Positions 54,358 to 64,000 of a stretch of 64,000 nucleotides of DNA are shown piece by piece (position 1 is the stretch's first letter; every line of letters begins with the position of its first letter). Origin of the DNA: an uncultured Desulfobacteraceae bacterium (GTDB lineage: Bacteria > Desulfobacterota > Desulfobacteria > Desulfobacterales > Desulfatirhabdiaceae). Where the stretch lies: the NCBI GenBank assembly GCA_903953895.1, contig CAJBLH010000182.1, positions 1 to 64,000 of the forward strand. The letters run 5' to 3'. Made by a program: the position numbers and the translations under genes. Below the pieces are notes generated by a model, which saw only the letters and a program-made list of their open reading frames with translations, did no database searches and was not told where the DNA came from.

Positions 54358-55206
54358 TCATTGGACCATCGCTCCGTAGCTGTGAAGGCCGGGCAGTAGA
54401 TTGACGCCAAAATAAGTAAACAGCACTGCTGCAAAACCCGCCACGGAAAGATAGGCGATCCGCCTGCCATGCCATCCGCGCGTCAATCTGGCATGAAGAA
54501 GTGTTGCATAAATAAACCAGGTGATCAGCGACCATGTTTCCTTGGGATCCCACCCCCAGTATCTACCCCATGCGGAATTGGCCCAGACAGCGCCGGTAAT
54601 GATTCCTCCGGTCAGAAACAAAAATCCGAAAAGGACCATCCGGTGGCCAAGCTCGTCGAGTATCCCGATTTTGGGGAAACGTTCCAGCAACCGGATTTTT
54701 CCTTCCGAATCTTTTTCCTTGAGCAGGTACATGATGCTGAGACCAAAGGCAACGGCAAAGGCGGCATAGCCGATAAAACAGGTAACGACATGAGCGATCA
54801 GCCAGTTGCTTTTCAGGGCCGGCAGAAGGGGCTGAATCCTGTCGCTGATATTCGGCGACAGCGAGGCATATGCCATCGCCAGAAAAGGAAAGGGCATGGC
54901 AAAAGCGCCGATAATCCTGTTGTGATATTTTTTTTCGATCAATAGATACACCGTGGCCAGGGTGGCCGCAAAAAATATCAGGGATTCGTAAAGATTGGAA
55001 AGGGGGGCATGGCCGTAGCCAAGTTTATAAGATTCGATCCACCGCATGGCGATACCGGTAATATTGCCCATCAATCCAGCGAAAACCACCCAGGTAGCCA
55101 GCCTGCCGGGCTCCGTTTTTTTGAAAATCCAAGACGTCAGATACAGGAATGCGGCAAAACCATATACAAATGTAACAACAGAAAGGATTCCGGAACTGTT
55201 CATCAT
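54358..55206 (-). CDS. ccsA: System II cytochrome c assembly protein CcsA
   Basis: A 282-residue polytopic protein. The tryptophan-rich heme-handling signature WGWDPKETWSLITW is near residue 222. Conserved histidines sit in other segments (for example GHRMVLFG and LLHARL). With ResB it forms the heme export and ligation machine for c-type cytochromes outside the membrane. These include the small mono-heme cytochrome at 13.4 kb and qrcA. The start ATG at 55206 has AAGGA upstream. Confidence 0.92.
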   Translation of the reverse strand: MMNSSGILSVVTFVYGFAAFLYLTSWIFKKTEPGRLATWVVFAGLMGNITGIAMRWIESYKLGYGHAPLSNLYESLIFFAATLATVYLLIEKKYHNRIIGAFAMPFPFLAMAYASLSPNISDRIQPLLPALKSNWLIAHVVTCFIGYAAFAVAFGLSIMYLLKEKDSEGKIRLLERFPKIGILDELGHRMVLFGFLFLTGGIITGAVWANSAWGRYWGWDPKETWSLITWFIYATLLHARLTRGWHGRRIAYLSVAGFAAVLFTYFGVNLLPGLHSYGAMVQ

Positions 55207-55282
55207 ATTTCCTTTATCATTTTCGTTTCAAAGTCAATGCAGAAAAAGCTGAGGGCTTTCAAAATTTAACAAGCCGTTATGA

Positions 55283-56635
55283 TTAAATTTTTATTTGTTC
55301 AGCCGCTGTAGCGATGGCGTCCATTTTTTTCTGCATATCGATTTTGTTTTTATTGGCGACACCCCGAATCGTGACGCTGCATATGTTTCCATCGGCAAGC
55401 GCTTCGATACAAATCTGCTGGTGAGACATAAAGAATGTGACGATACACCCGCCGATCATGAGAAGAAACCCGGCGTAAACCACCCAGACGCCAGGATCAC
55501 TGGCAACCTGAAGGCCAGTATAATAGCGGGTTTCGGTTTCTGCGATCGCAACGATCACATCGCCTTTTCTCATTTTGTCAAAACTCGGAAATTTTACCGG
55601 AAGGACAATTTCAGCAGTATCCCCGGTTGGGGATGACAGCGTGCCGACAAAGGCATCCCCGATCGAACGCCCCATAAACAGATGATCCCGGTTGAATGCC
55701 GTAATCGTGAATGATCCTAACCCTTCCGGAACCGTCACGGTCTGTCCCGGTGCAATATTTATCTTGTATTCCATTCCGGTTGCCCGGCTTGTGAAGCTTA
55801 ACGCCAGATTCTGAGAAGGCAGGTTGCCGTAGCTGGACTGAAACAGATTGACGCCCTTGTACCGCAGCGGATCATTGACGATAATATCGCGGGTCAGAAC
55901 CGGAGCCCCTTTCTCCAGAATCGTCAAGGTGGACCGATATTCGCTGGGTGCGCCGGATTCATAGAAGCTGACCGAGAACTTGTCGCACCGGATCTCAAAA
56001 TCAAGCGGGATGGATTTGCCGGAATTGCCCGACCGGATTGCGTTGACGGTTTCGCCTTCCGGAATGTTCACATCCCCGTCAAATCCCCAGAATGATCCGA
56101 TCAACCCACCGGCCAGCAAACAAACCACGCTCAGGTGAACGACATAAACTCCCATCCGGGTCCAGCGCCCCTTTTCGCTCCATAGATGGTAGCCGTTCGG
56201 AAACCTCTCAAGGCGGACCTTTCCGATGCTCCGGAACAACGCTTTTTCAAGGATAGGCTGTACACGATCGATGGATGAGACAGCAACCTTTCGCTGGATC
56301 GATGCGTTCAGAAACCGGGAGGGCTTGAAATCCGGCGGTTTGATGACGATTTTCCAGACACCCGGCAGGCGGTCTAAGGAGCATACAATGATGTTGATGG
56401 TCAACAGCACCAGCAAGAGTCGAAACCACCAGCTATGATACATGTCGAACATATCGAGAACGGAAAACAGACGGTACAGTTTCGGCCCATAGGTATGCAG
56501 ATACGCATCCACATTCTGGTTCTGGGGAATCAGCGTTCCGATCACGGAAGTGGCGGCCAGCGTCAGAAGGACGATAACCGTCAACCGGACCGATGCAAAA
56601 AAAATAAATAGCTGTGTGTGCTGCCTGGAAGTCAT
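55283..56635 (-). CDS. resB: System II cytochrome c assembly protein ResB (Ccs1)
   Basis: A 450-residue membrane protein with three N-terminal transmembrane helices (VRLTVIVLLTLAATSVIGTL and others), a large outer domain (NIPEGETVNAIRSGNSG, then RYKGVNLFQSSYGN, a family signature), and a final helix (VWVVYAGFLLMIGGCIVTFFM). ResB works with CcsA to reduce and attach heme. GGAG precedes the ATG at 56635; a TTG upstream was not used. Confidence 0.9.
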   Translation of the reverse strand: MTSRQHTQLFIFFASVRLTVIVLLTLAATSVIGTLIPQNQNVDAYLHTYGPKLYRLFSVLDMFDMYHSWWFRLLLVLLTINIIVCSLDRLPGVWKIVIKPPDFKPSRFLNASIQRKVAVSSIDRVQPILEKALFRSIGKVRLERFPNGYHLWSEKGRWTRMGVYVVHLSVVCLLAGGLIGSFWGFDGDVNIPEGETVNAIRSGNSGKSIPLDFEIRCDKFSVSFYESGAPSEYRSTLTILEKGAPVLTRDIIVNDPLRYKGVNLFQSSYGNLPSQNLALSFTSRATGMEYKINIAPGQTVTVPEGLGSFTITAFNRDHLFMGRSIGDAFVGTLSSPTGDTAEIVLPVKFPSFDKMRKGDVIVAIAETETRYYTGLQVASDPGVWVVYAGFLLMIGGCIVTFFMSHQQICIEALADGNICSVTIRGVANKNKIDMQKKMDAIATAAEQIKI

Positions 56636-56862
56636 TCTTTCTCCAATGAGGGGCGCCAAAAGTTATCTGCCAAAGACGCCAGCGTTGCGAGCCGTTGCCA
56701 AGGAAACCGCAGTTTAGGCAACTTAAAACATACAATCTACCACGATCCATTTTTAAACAATTTTACAAGGATGGACAGAATGAACAGGATAGTGAAAATT
56801 ACAGATTAGAATTTATTCTTCATTATCAAAGTATATCGATGGAAACAAGTCCGGAATCCGAT

Positions 56863-59808
56863 TCATTCCTTGTTCGAGGCAGTCACAGGCTGAATCACGA
56901 TGACGGCTGGTTTGGTCCGGCCCAGGTATTTTTCAGCGAGCTGATGCAGATCCATCGATGAAACCGCTGCATAGTCTTTTTGTATCGTCCGGCTCCAATC
57001 CATCTGTTGAGGATGCCCGGCAGATCCGGTCATCACCGAATTTACCCAGTAATCGTTTGTTCGCACCAAATCTTTGATGCCGGTCAGAACCGGGTCCAGA
57101 GACCGGTGCAGTTCATCATCCGGAATAGGTTTTTCGGATAAAGCGGCTGCAATGGATTCAACCTCCTGGATCACCCGTTTCACGTCTCCGGAATCGACCG
57201 TAATCATGGTCTGGAATACACCGTATTCAGGATATGCCCGGCTGGGATGGTTGAACGCCATAGGCGAATAGGCCGCCCCAAGCTTCTCGCGAACGCTTTC
57301 ACGCAGCCGATCCGAAAATACTTCCGCCAGAACGGAAAGCCGACGGGTTCTGTCGATATCCCAATAGTCTCCGGTCGGATATGCCATGATCACCAGAGTT
57401 TTGGGGATATCTGTTTTGACATCAAGGTTCAGGGTGCCTCCGACAGGAAATTTGGGAGACGTAACGGATGATTGCAAAAAACGGGTCGATCTTGCCGGAA
57501 GATTGCCCAGATACCTGGCTGCCAGTTCAATGACGGCGTTCACATCCATATCCCCGACAATGGAAATTTCAAGGGCGTCTTTCTGGAGGGCGGGCATCAG
57601 CCATGCTTTGATATCCTCCAGGGTCAACGTTAGGAACGCTTCATACGCTGGGAGGCCGAATCGGGAATCTCCGCCCGCAAGAAACCGGCGGACTTGGAGC
57701 CTTGCCATGCCGGTGACTGTCCGGGAAAGCTCTTGATACTGCTGGCCGAATCTGTCCATGCACAGGGCATAGGCGTCCTGCCGAAACCCCGGGTCCAGAA
57801 TATGAGCATGAAGGAGCTGAAACAACAGCGGCATTTCGTCGGACACCGAAGCGGCCTTGAATAAAAAACGATCTTCGCCGATGCTGAAATCAATCCGGGT
57901 GTTCTTGCCGGCTAGGGAGCGGACCAGCTCTTCGCGTGTCAGACCAGCCAGTCCGCTTTCCTGGATCACATCTGCTGCCAACTGCGACAGCCCGGGTTTA
58001 TCCAAAGGTTCCGAAGCCGAACCTGATCCAAAAGCCATATCGGCCAGCACCTGATTCTGTTTGAAATCCGTTTTTTTCAGATTCAGGCGAATGCCGTTTT
58101 CAAAGTCCACCTGAACGATTCCCAGATCGGCAAACTCACGGCGGGCGCGAATCGTACCCAGCGATTCCGGAACAGCAAGATACGGAAACGACACAGGGCG
58201 ATATTCCACCGGAGGGGTAACGGCAATCTCTCGGCTCTGATTCCACATTCCCACAATTTGTTGTTCCGGCGACAATCCACCGGATACCGTCAATTTGATA
58301 TTTCCAGTCAGCGAGATCAAACGGTGATCCCTGTACCAGACCGATTTCAGGGCATCCAGGATATCTTTGGCCGACAGCGACTGCACAAATGGGGAAAGAA
58401 GCGCCTTTCTCTGCGCCGGAGACTGCATCACCCGGTTCTGTTCAAAGGAACCGATCAGTTGCCTGGCAATTGCCTGGCTGTTTCGGGTAGAGGCTTTTTT
58501 GTCCTGATCCTCGAGGCCGGACAAATAATCGGCCTTGGCTCGGGTTATTTCAGAATCTAAAAACCCGTATTCAAGCGCACTTCGCAACTGCTGTTCAATA
58601 GTGAAAAGGGATTTATGCCAGTTTTCGGAATCACATTCAGCCGAAATTTCCGCAACATAAACTTCTTTTAAAAAATATCCCGAATGAACACCGGCCGAGG
58701 TAAAAGGCGTACCTGGTTTTCGAATCAATGCATCCAGCCGGTTTTGCATGATCATGTCCGCCAGATCGGTTAATATATCTTCTTTTTGAAACTGAATCGA
58801 GTCAGGCTGCGCTGTTATCCGAAAAAGCGTTTCGATGTCGACGGTGGTGGTTCCTGATTCCGCTTCGTAATGATAAAAAGGCTTTATCCCGTGGTGGTCG
58901 ATTTTTCCGATATCCGGAGCAGGCCGTCCTTCTACCCGGGATGATAATGAAGCAAAAGCTTCTTCGATGAGAGCTGTACCGACCGCCGTATCCATATCGC
59001 CAACCGCTACCAGAATCATGGTTTCCGGACGATACCAGGTATCATAAAACCGTTTCAGGGCGGCCTGATCCGCTTTCTTTAAATTGGTTTCTTCGCCGAT
59101 GGGAAGACGTCTTGAAATCACGGACTCCGGAAAAGAAAACATGAGTGAGGACTCGAAGGTTCGATAACTGGACGAGTCCCGGGTCAATTTTTCAGCCAGA
59201 ACGACTTTCCGTTCCCTATCAATCTCTTCAGGCAGCAGCAGAGCGCCGTCGGCAAAATCGCGCAGCACTTTCAAGCCATCTGCAAGGCTTTGCCGCGATC
59301 CATTGGGAAGCAGCACGTCATAAACCGTATCCGTAAAGCCGGTACGGGCATTGGCATCAGCCCCGAAATCCATACCGATGCTCTGAAAATAGCGGATCAA
59401 CTCGCCTGGTTTGAAGTGGGTGGTTCCGCAAAACAACAGGTGCTCCAGGAAGTGGGCATACCCTTTCTGGTCATCCGTTTCATTCAAAGAGCCGGCCTGT
59501 ACCATCAGATGCATGCTGACTCTGTCTCGCGGGGTATTGTTTTTCATCAGGACATAGCGGAATCCGTTGGGAAGTTTTCCAAAAATAAGATTCGTATCCG
59601 GAGAAAGATCGCTTTGTTCATGGGGCCAGAGGGTGGAAGCAACCTCGCCTGCCGAAGCCGAGCCGATTCCTTCCAAAAAAGTTTTTCCTGAAAAATCAAG
59701 GGGAATCCATCCCGTTGTGGACATCAGGGCAACAAAGATCGCCAGCACCCACCCGAAAATTTTAACCCGGTATGAAATCCTGACAGAATCATGCAGTGAT
59801 TGTTTCAT
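56863..59808 (-). CDS. M16 family zinc metallopeptidase, exported
   Basis: A 981-residue protein. The first segment is a signal anchor (VKIFGWVLAIFVALMSTTGW). The zinc site is the inverted HxxEH motif in HFLEHLLFCGT, followed by a Glu about 75 residues later in EIDRERKVVLAE. It has tandem M16 halves, the second one (from about residue 510) lacking the zinc ligands, like pitrilysin or PqqL. Such enzymes degrade short peptides in the periplasm. The ATG at 59808 has a GGAG site; an earlier start at 59958 adds a non-family piece. The gene stands alone. Confidence 0.88.
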   Translation of the reverse strand: MKQSLHDSVRISYRVKIFGWVLAIFVALMSTTGWIPLDFSGKTFLEGIGSASAGEVASTLWPHEQSDLSPDTNLIFGKLPNGFRYVLMKNNTPRDRVSMHLMVQAGSLNETDDQKGYAHFLEHLLFCGTTHFKPGELIRYFQSIGMDFGADANARTGFTDTVYDVLLPNGSRQSLADGLKVLRDFADGALLLPEEIDRERKVVLAEKLTRDSSSYRTFESSLMFSFPESVISRRLPIGEETNLKKADQAALKRFYDTWYRPETMILVAVGDMDTAVGTALIEEAFASLSSRVEGRPAPDIGKIDHHGIKPFYHYEAESGTTTVDIETLFRITAQPDSIQFQKEDILTDLADMIMQNRLDALIRKPGTPFTSAGVHSGYFLKEVYVAEISAECDSENWHKSLFTIEQQLRSALEYGFLDSEITRAKADYLSGLEDQDKKASTRNSQAIARQLIGSFEQNRVMQSPAQRKALLSPFVQSLSAKDILDALKSVWYRDHRLISLTGNIKLTVSGGLSPEQQIVGMWNQSREIAVTPPVEYRPVSFPYLAVPESLGTIRARREFADLGIVQVDFENGIRLNLKKTDFKQNQVLADMAFGSGSASEPLDKPGLSQLAADVIQESGLAGLTREELVRSLAGKNTRIDFSIGEDRFLFKAASVSDEMPLLFQLLHAHILDPGFRQDAYALCMDRFGQQYQELSRTVTGMARLQVRRFLAGGDSRFGLPAYEAFLTLTLEDIKAWLMPALQKDALEISIVGDMDVNAVIELAARYLGNLPARSTRFLQSSVTSPKFPVGGTLNLDVKTDIPKTLVIMAYPTGDYWDIDRTRRLSVLAEVFSDRLRESVREKLGAAYSPMAFNHPSRAYPEYGVFQTMITVDSGDVKRVIQEVESIAAALSEKPIPDDELHRSLDPVLTGIKDLVRTNDYWVNSVMTGSAGHPQQMDWSRTIQKDYAAVSSMDLHQLAEKYLGRTKPAVIVIQPVTASNKE

Positions 59809-59945
59809 AGATATCTCCAAAATAACTGGTTTGCAGGACGGATAAAAAGACATCAAACATTCTTCCGGATTGGCAACAGCGGTCCTGCTGCCAAGACAAC
59901 GACAGTGGATATCCGTGTTTTGGGTACTCATCAATTTAAATTTCA

Positions 59946-59974
59946 TTGAACATTTCAATATCTGTTGATATGAT
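59946..59974 (+). promoter_or_regulatory. Sigma-70-like promoter of the DUF47 gene
   Basis: TTGAAC (59946-59951) and TATGAT (59969-59974) are separated by 17 nt, the ideal spacing, 60 nt before the DUF47 ATG. Confidence 0.6.
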
Positions 59975-60033
59975 TACACATTGTATTCAATCAGTTTTTA
60001 TTTTTTTCAAAGAAAGACTCGCAGGAGATTGAC

Positions 60034-60702
60034 ATGCGGTTGCCGTTTCTATCTTTTATCATGGCGCCTACGTTTGGCGGAATCCAGGAACATGCTGAAA
60101 AAGTGAAAGAATGCGCCTGGATTTTTCAGCAGGCCGTAGAGTGCCATGTGAATTCACACTGCAGCTCGTTTGATGAACTCAGAAAAGAAGTGATTCATCT
60201 CGAAAACGAAGCCGACATCATCAAGAACCGTATTCGATCCTATCTTCCCAGAGAAAGGTTGATGCCGGTGAAAAAAATGCTGCTGCTGCAATATGTCGGG
60301 GAACAGGATCGCATACTGGATGCCGTGGTCGATTCTTTGGCATGGATTTCATACCGGAGCAGGGAATCTGTGCCGTTAGAACTACATAAAGACTTTTTTT
60401 TGCTTGTTGATGCCGTGATGGATCCTTTTGAGGAAATCACCAAAATGGTAACAGCGGCCCGAAAATATTTTCAGCGATTTTCAGAAGGCCGGCGGAACAA
60501 GGTCAAAGAAATTATCCGGGCTATTCGCCAACAGGAACACGAAGCGGATAAAGTCGAAGAGATGATTGTTCAGAAGGCTTTTGAATCCGTAACAGACCCG
60601 ATATCCCTGTTTCATGTTGTCCGGCTGGCGGAATCTATTGGAGCTATTGCAAATCACACTGAAAATACAGGAGATATCATGCGCTCCATGATAGCCCACT
60701 AA
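60034..60702 (+). CDS. DUF47-family PhoU-like protein
   Basis: A 222-residue, mostly helical protein with the DUF47/PhoU pattern: HAEKVKECAWIFQQAVECH at the start, and two E-x-x-x-D metal-binding-type helices (LENEADIIKNRI, QEHEADKVEEMIV). These usually accompany and regulate Pit-type phosphate transporters, but no transporter gene is next to this one. GGAG precedes the ATG. Confidence 0.88.
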   Translation: MRLPFLSFIMAPTFGGIQEHAEKVKECAWIFQQAVECHVNSHCSSFDELRKEVIHLENEADIIKNRIRSYLPRERLMPVKKMLLLQYVGEQDRILDAVVDSLAWISYRSRESVPLELHKDFFLLVDAVMDPFEEITKMVTAARKYFQRFSEGRRNKVKEIIRAIRQQEHEADKVEEMIVQKAFESVTDPISLFHVVRLAESIGAIANHTENTGDIMRSMIAH

Positions 60703-60745
60703 CCGGCCCCCTAGCTGACGGGCCACGTCGCTCGCTGCGGTTAGT
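60698..60745. terminator. Possible bidirectional terminator at convergent gene ends
   Basis: ACTAACCG (60698-60705) and CGGTTAGT (60738-60745) form 8-bp perfect arms, with a GGCCC/GGGCC inner pair. It covers both stop codons of the DUF47 and AMMECR1 genes. A short TTTT follows on the plus strand. Confidence 0.4.
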
Positions 60746-61325
60746 TTTCCTGGTGCATGTCTGTTTCAGAAAAAGCCGATACCTCGTATACCTCAACAGA
60801 CGTTTTCGTATCTTTCCAGCACGTTTGTTCCATTCCGGCTTTCAGGCATAACTGCCCTAGAAAAGCCTCAATTCCGGGAAGCTGTTCCCATACCTGCGGT
60901 AGAAACGTGGCTCGGTTATACCCTTGTGAAAGGATTACGCCATGCACACCGGGTTTTATCTGCTTTTTCAAACCCTCCGGATTTTGAAAACGAAGCGGAA
61001 CAGGCTTGGTCAATATGCTGATTTCAATTGTAATCCTATCCAGTTCTTCCAGTGTGACCGGTGAAAATCTCGTGTCTTGAAATCCCGCAAGAACCGCGTT
61101 TTCTGTGACTGCTGAAATCAGCGATTTTATAGGCTCGATCGTACCGATACAGCCTCTTAACCCTCCGTTTAAATGCAGGGTGACAAAGCAGCCTCTTTTC
61201 TCCATGAATTCGGGTGAAATCCTTGCCGGCAGAGAACTGGGCGGTTTTTGCCATAGGCGATTCAGGATAACGGTTCTGGCAAGATGGAGCAGATAACGCT
61301 TATCTTCCATGGTAATCGGCGACAT
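60741..61325 (-). CDS. amrA: AMMECR1-domain protein (AmmeMemoRadiSam system protein A)
   Basis: A 194-residue AMMECR1-type protein. It shows the family segments GCFVTLHLNGGLRGCIGTIE, NAVLAGFQDTRFSPVT and ISILTKPVPL, and then GVHGVILSQGYNRATFLPQV. It is usually linked with Memo-like and radical SAM genes in a system whose chemistry is not settled; those partners are not next to it here. The ATG at 61325 has GGAGG upstream; a 5' extension to 61376 is not conserved-looking. Confidence 0.9.
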   Translation of the reverse strand: MSPITMEDKRYLLHLARTVILNRLWQKPPSSLPARISPEFMEKRGCFVTLHLNGGLRGCIGTIEPIKSLISAVTENAVLAGFQDTRFSPVTLEELDRITIEISILTKPVPLRFQNPEGLKKQIKPGVHGVILSQGYNRATFLPQVWEQLPGIEAFLGQLCLKAGMEQTCWKDTKTSVEVYEVSAFSETDMHQEN

Positions 61326-61636
61326 ATCAACACCTCCGGAAAAATATTTATGACACATTACTTTCACTGATTGCATTCTGCGCCAGTTCTGTCATAAAAA
61401 AACAAGAAAAACATTGTTAATGAAAAAAGATGTATTATTATATTTTTTTACCTTGAAAAAAGCTATCAGCTATCAGTAATCAGTCGATTAAGGTATATAT
61501 TCATGTATTGGAGATGAACAAGCCCTCACTCATGAGCGTTTTTCATTGAAATATACCATCATGCCGCTGGTGTTTTGTCAACTTGATCGACAAACATCCT
61601 GAAAGATCACTATAGACCATCAGTTCTGGAGTCGCA
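61326..61636. other. Divergent intergenic region before lon
   Basis: A 311-nt AT-rich gap between amrA and lon. A weak -35/-10 pair, TTGTTA (61414-61419) and TATTAT (61436-61441), points toward lon. The short repeat CTATCAGCTATCAGTAATCAG (61461-61481 region) is low complexity. I find no CIRCE element or other heat-shock operator. Confidence 0.35.
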
Positions 61637-64000
61637 ATGGCAGAAACCGATAAAGACGATTTGATCAGTATTATTGAAGAAGATGAAAAAGGATCGACAA
61701 TCCCGGATATCCTTCCGCTGATGCCGGTGCGGGATATCGTGATTTTTACCGATATGCTGCTTCCTCTCTTTGTAGGGCGGGAAAAATCCGTTCTGGCCGT
61801 CGAGGAAGCGGTATCAAAGGATGGATTCATTTTTCTGGCGACGCAGAAAGAAACCGGCGTTGAAAACCCCAAGCCTGACCAGATTTATGAAATCGGCACC
61901 ATCGGCCGGATACTGCGAATGCTCAAACTTCCGGACGGCCGGGTGAAAGCACTGGTTCAGGGTGTTGCAAAAGCCAGGATCATTTCGTATGCCCGAAAAA
62001 AATCCCTGTACCGCGTCAAGCACGAGGTCATTGTACCGGTTCCGATCAAAGAAATGACGATTGAAATCCAGGCGCTCATGCGAAATGTCCGGGAAAATTC
62101 CGAAAAAATCCTGGCATTCCGGGGAGAAATGACCGGAGATGTCAGTGCGATTCTGGAAAGCATCGATGATCCGGGGAAACTGGCGGACCTGGTGGCTTCG
62201 AATCTCAGACTCAAAATCGAAGAATCCCAGATGGTTCTAGAAATCATCGATTCGGTGGAACGACTGCAAAAAGTCAATGATCTGTTGTCCCGGGAAGTGG
62301 ATCTGACCTCCATGCAGGCCAAAATTCAGTCCAATGTCCGGGACGAAATCGCCAAGAGCCAGCGGGACTATTTCCTGAGAGAGCAGGTTCGGGCCATCCA
62401 TAAAGAACTGGGAGAGAGCGACGAAAAAGCCCTTGAAATCGAAGAGTATCAGAAGAAAATCAAGCGCGCTAAAATGACCAAAGAAGCGGAAACCGAAGCA
62501 TTGAAGCAGCTCAAGCGACTGGAGCAGATGCATCCGGATTCCGCGGAATCCTCGATTGTCCGAACCTATCTGGACTGGCTGGTGGAAATGCCCTGGAGCA
62601 AATCCTCCAAAGATGTCATCAATATCAAAGATGCCAAAGAAATTCTGGATTCCGACCATTACGGTCTGACGAAAATCAAGGAACGGATTCTTGAGTACCT
62701 CAGCGTTCGCAAACTCAATCCGAAAATGAAGGGGCCGATACTCTGTTTTGTCGGGCCGCCGGGTGTCGGAAAAACGTCTTTGGGCCGGGCCATCGCCAGA
62801 GCCATGGGCCGAAAATTCTTCCGGATTTCTCTGGGCGGCATCCGCGATGAGGCTGAAATAAGAGGGCATCGCCGCACATATATCGGTGCGCTTCCCGGTC
62901 GTATTCTGCAGGGCCTCAAACAGTGCGGCAACAACAATCCGGTATTCATGATGGATGAAATCGACAAGCTGGGTTCCGATTTCCGCGGCGATCCATCCTC
63001 AGCCCTTCTCGAAACCCTGGACCCGGAACAAAACGACTCTTTCAGCGATCACTATCTGAATCTGCCCTTTGATCTGTCGAAAGTCATGTTCGTACTGACC
63101 GCCAACATGACCGATACCATCCCATCCGCACTTCTGGACCGGATGGAAATCATCATGCTTTCGGGCTATACCGAAGAGGAAAAAACCGTCATTGCCGAAA
63201 AATACCTCCTTCCGCGTCAACTGAATGAAAACGGCATCAAGGACACAGACCTTCAGATCAGTCCGGTGGCGCTTCAGCAGATTATCACAGAATACACGTC
63301 GGAATCCGGGGTCCGGAATCTGGAGCGGGAACTCGCAACCATCTGCAGGAAGGTGGCCAAAAAACTGGCCGAAGAGCAAAAAGGCCCCTTTGCCATTTCC
63401 AAAAACAACCTGCACAAATATCTGGGCATTCCCAAATACATTACGGAAATGGATCAGGAGGACAGTCAGACAGGGCTGGCCACCGGCCTGGCGTGGACCC
63501 AGGTGGGCGGAGAAGTCCTTTATGTTGAAGCATCGCTTATCGGCGGCAAAGGAGAAATGATCCTTACCGGACAGCTTGGCGATGTCATGCAGGAATCCGC
63601 TCGGGCCGCCATGAGTTACGCCCGAACCAAACTGACAGAATACGGCATCGAAGAAAATGTGTTCGAAAATCAGGACGTCCATATTCATGTGCCTTCAGGT
63701 GCAACACCCAAAGATGGCCCCTCCGCAGGCATTGCCATGGCAACCGCCTTGATTTCGGTTCTGTCCAACAAACCGGTGAATAAATACGTGGCCATGACCG
63801 GAGAAATCACGCTGCGCGGAAGGGTTCTTCCGATCGGCGGACTCAAGGAAAAAGCACTTGGTGCCATGCGGGCCGGCATCAAAACCATCGTGATTCCGGA
63901 AAAAAACAAACGGGATTTGGATGAAATCCCGTTTTACGTCAAAAAGAAAATCAATTTCATTCCAGTCAAAAACATGTCCGAAGTACTCGATATCGCCTTC
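61637..64000 (+). CDS. lon: ATP-dependent protease Lon (partial, runs off the window)
   Basis: The first 788 residues of Lon. N-terminal substrate-binding domain starts ILPLMPVRDIVIFTDMLLPL. The ATPase has Walker A GPPGVGKTSLGRA and Walker B FMMDEIDKLG. The serine protease domain shows the catalytic Ser in PKDGPSAGIAMATAL and the Lys in GLKEKALGAMRAG. The C-terminal ~20-30 residues are beyond the window. Lon degrades damaged and some regulatory proteins. GGAG lies upstream of the ATG at 61637. Confidence 0.97.
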   Translation, partial: MAETDKDDLISIIEEDEKGSTIPDILPLMPVRDIVIFTDMLLPLFVGREKSVLAVEEAVSKDGFIFLATQKETGVENPKPDQIYEIGTIGRILRMLKLPDGRVKALVQGVAKARIISYARKKSLYRVKHEVIVPVPIKEMTIEIQALMRNVRENSEKILAFRGEMTGDVSAILESIDDPGKLADLVASNLRLKIEESQMVLEIIDSVERLQKVNDLLSREVDLTSMQAKIQSNVRDEIAKSQRDYFLREQVRAIHKELGESDEKALEIEEYQKKIKRAKMTKEAETEALKQLKRLEQMHPDSAESSIVRTYLDWLVEMPWSKSSKDVINIKDAKEILDSDHYGLTKIKERILEYLSVRKLNPKMKGPILCFVGPPGVGKTSLGRAIARAMGRKFFRISLGGIRDEAEIRGHRRTYIGALPGRILQGLKQCGNNNPVFMMDEIDKLGSDFRGDPSSALLETLDPEQNDSFSDHYLNLPFDLSKVMFVLTANMTDTIPSALLDRMEIIMLSGYTEEEKTVIAEKYLLPRQLNENGIKDTDLQISPVALQQIITEYTSESGVRNLERELATICRKVAKKLAEEQKGPFAISKNNLHKYLGIPKYITEMDQEDSQTGLATGLAWTQVGGEVLYVEASLIGGKGEMILTGQLGDVMQESARAAMSYARTKLTEYGIEENVFENQDVHIHVPSGATPKDGPSAGIAMATALISVLSNKPVNKYVAMTGEITLRGRVLPIGGLKEKALGAMRAGIKTIVIPEKNKRDLDEIPFYVKKKINFIPVKNMSEVLDIAF

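Overview
The window looks like chromosome from a sulfate-reducing or sulfur-metabolising member of the Desulfobacterota (Desulfobacterales-like). This is inferred from gene content, not from a database match: a Qrc-type menaquinone reductase (qrcABCD), a 2-oxoacid:ferredoxin oxidoreductase linked to heterodisulfide-reductase (Hdr) proteins, a polysulfide/thiosulfate-reductase-like molybdoenzyme, System II cytochrome c assembly genes, and selenocysteine usage. A tRNA-Sec gene lies in the window, and two genes carry an in-frame TGA exactly where relatives have cysteine.

Layout. 1-7.1 kb: housekeeping block with an RdgC-like gene, a partner gene, dnaN, gyrB, a thymidylate-synthase-like gene and asnS on the opposite strand. 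7.3-17.2 kb: a minus-strand sulfur respiratory cluster (outer-membrane porin, small cytochrome c, TAT-exported molybdopterin enzyme, FeS subunit, cytochrome b, selenocysteine rhodanese-thioredoxin fusion, three-rhodanese lipoprotein). A near-perfect sigma-54 promoter precedes the porin, and a PAS-AAA+-Fis sigma-54 activator is encoded divergently. 17.2-23.1 kb: a fused GlcD/GlcF-type oxidase, then moaC-rmuC-mltA. 23.2-24.5 kb: tRNA-Sec followed by a decayed transposition module and a broken ABC permease gene. 24.5-29.1 kb: an operon for an exported CstB-like metallo-beta-lactamase/rhodanese protein and a two-gene YeeE/YedE-type sulfur transporter whose second half carries three more rhodanese domains. 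29.2-34.1 kb: mobB, two secreted proteins and a pseudouridine synthase.

34.1-44.8 kb: a seven-gene minus-strand operon under a clear sigma-70-like promoter: korD-korA-korB-korC, a 1,116-residue GltD/HdrA/ferredoxin hybrid, an MvhD-HdrC-HdrB fusion, and a selenocysteine HdrA-MvhD fusion. Together they could move 2-oxoacid electrons through ferredoxin, flavin and FeS centres, probably by flavin-based bifurcation or confurcation. 44.9-48.9 kb: topB, dodecin, murA. 49-56.6 kb: qrcABCD plus a previously easy-to-miss 53-codon membrane gene, ending at a strong terminator, with ccsA/resB upstream. 56.8-64 kb: an M16 peptidase, a PhoU-like DUF47 protein, an AMMECR1 protein and lon, which runs off the end.

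The best candidate for an undescribed system is the sigma-54-controlled porin/molybdoenzyme/rhodanese cluster with its selenoprotein. Together with the CstB/YeeE operon it gives ten rhodanese domains in four exported or membrane proteins within about 22 kb. This suggests a specialised extracytoplasmic sulfane-sulfur relay.
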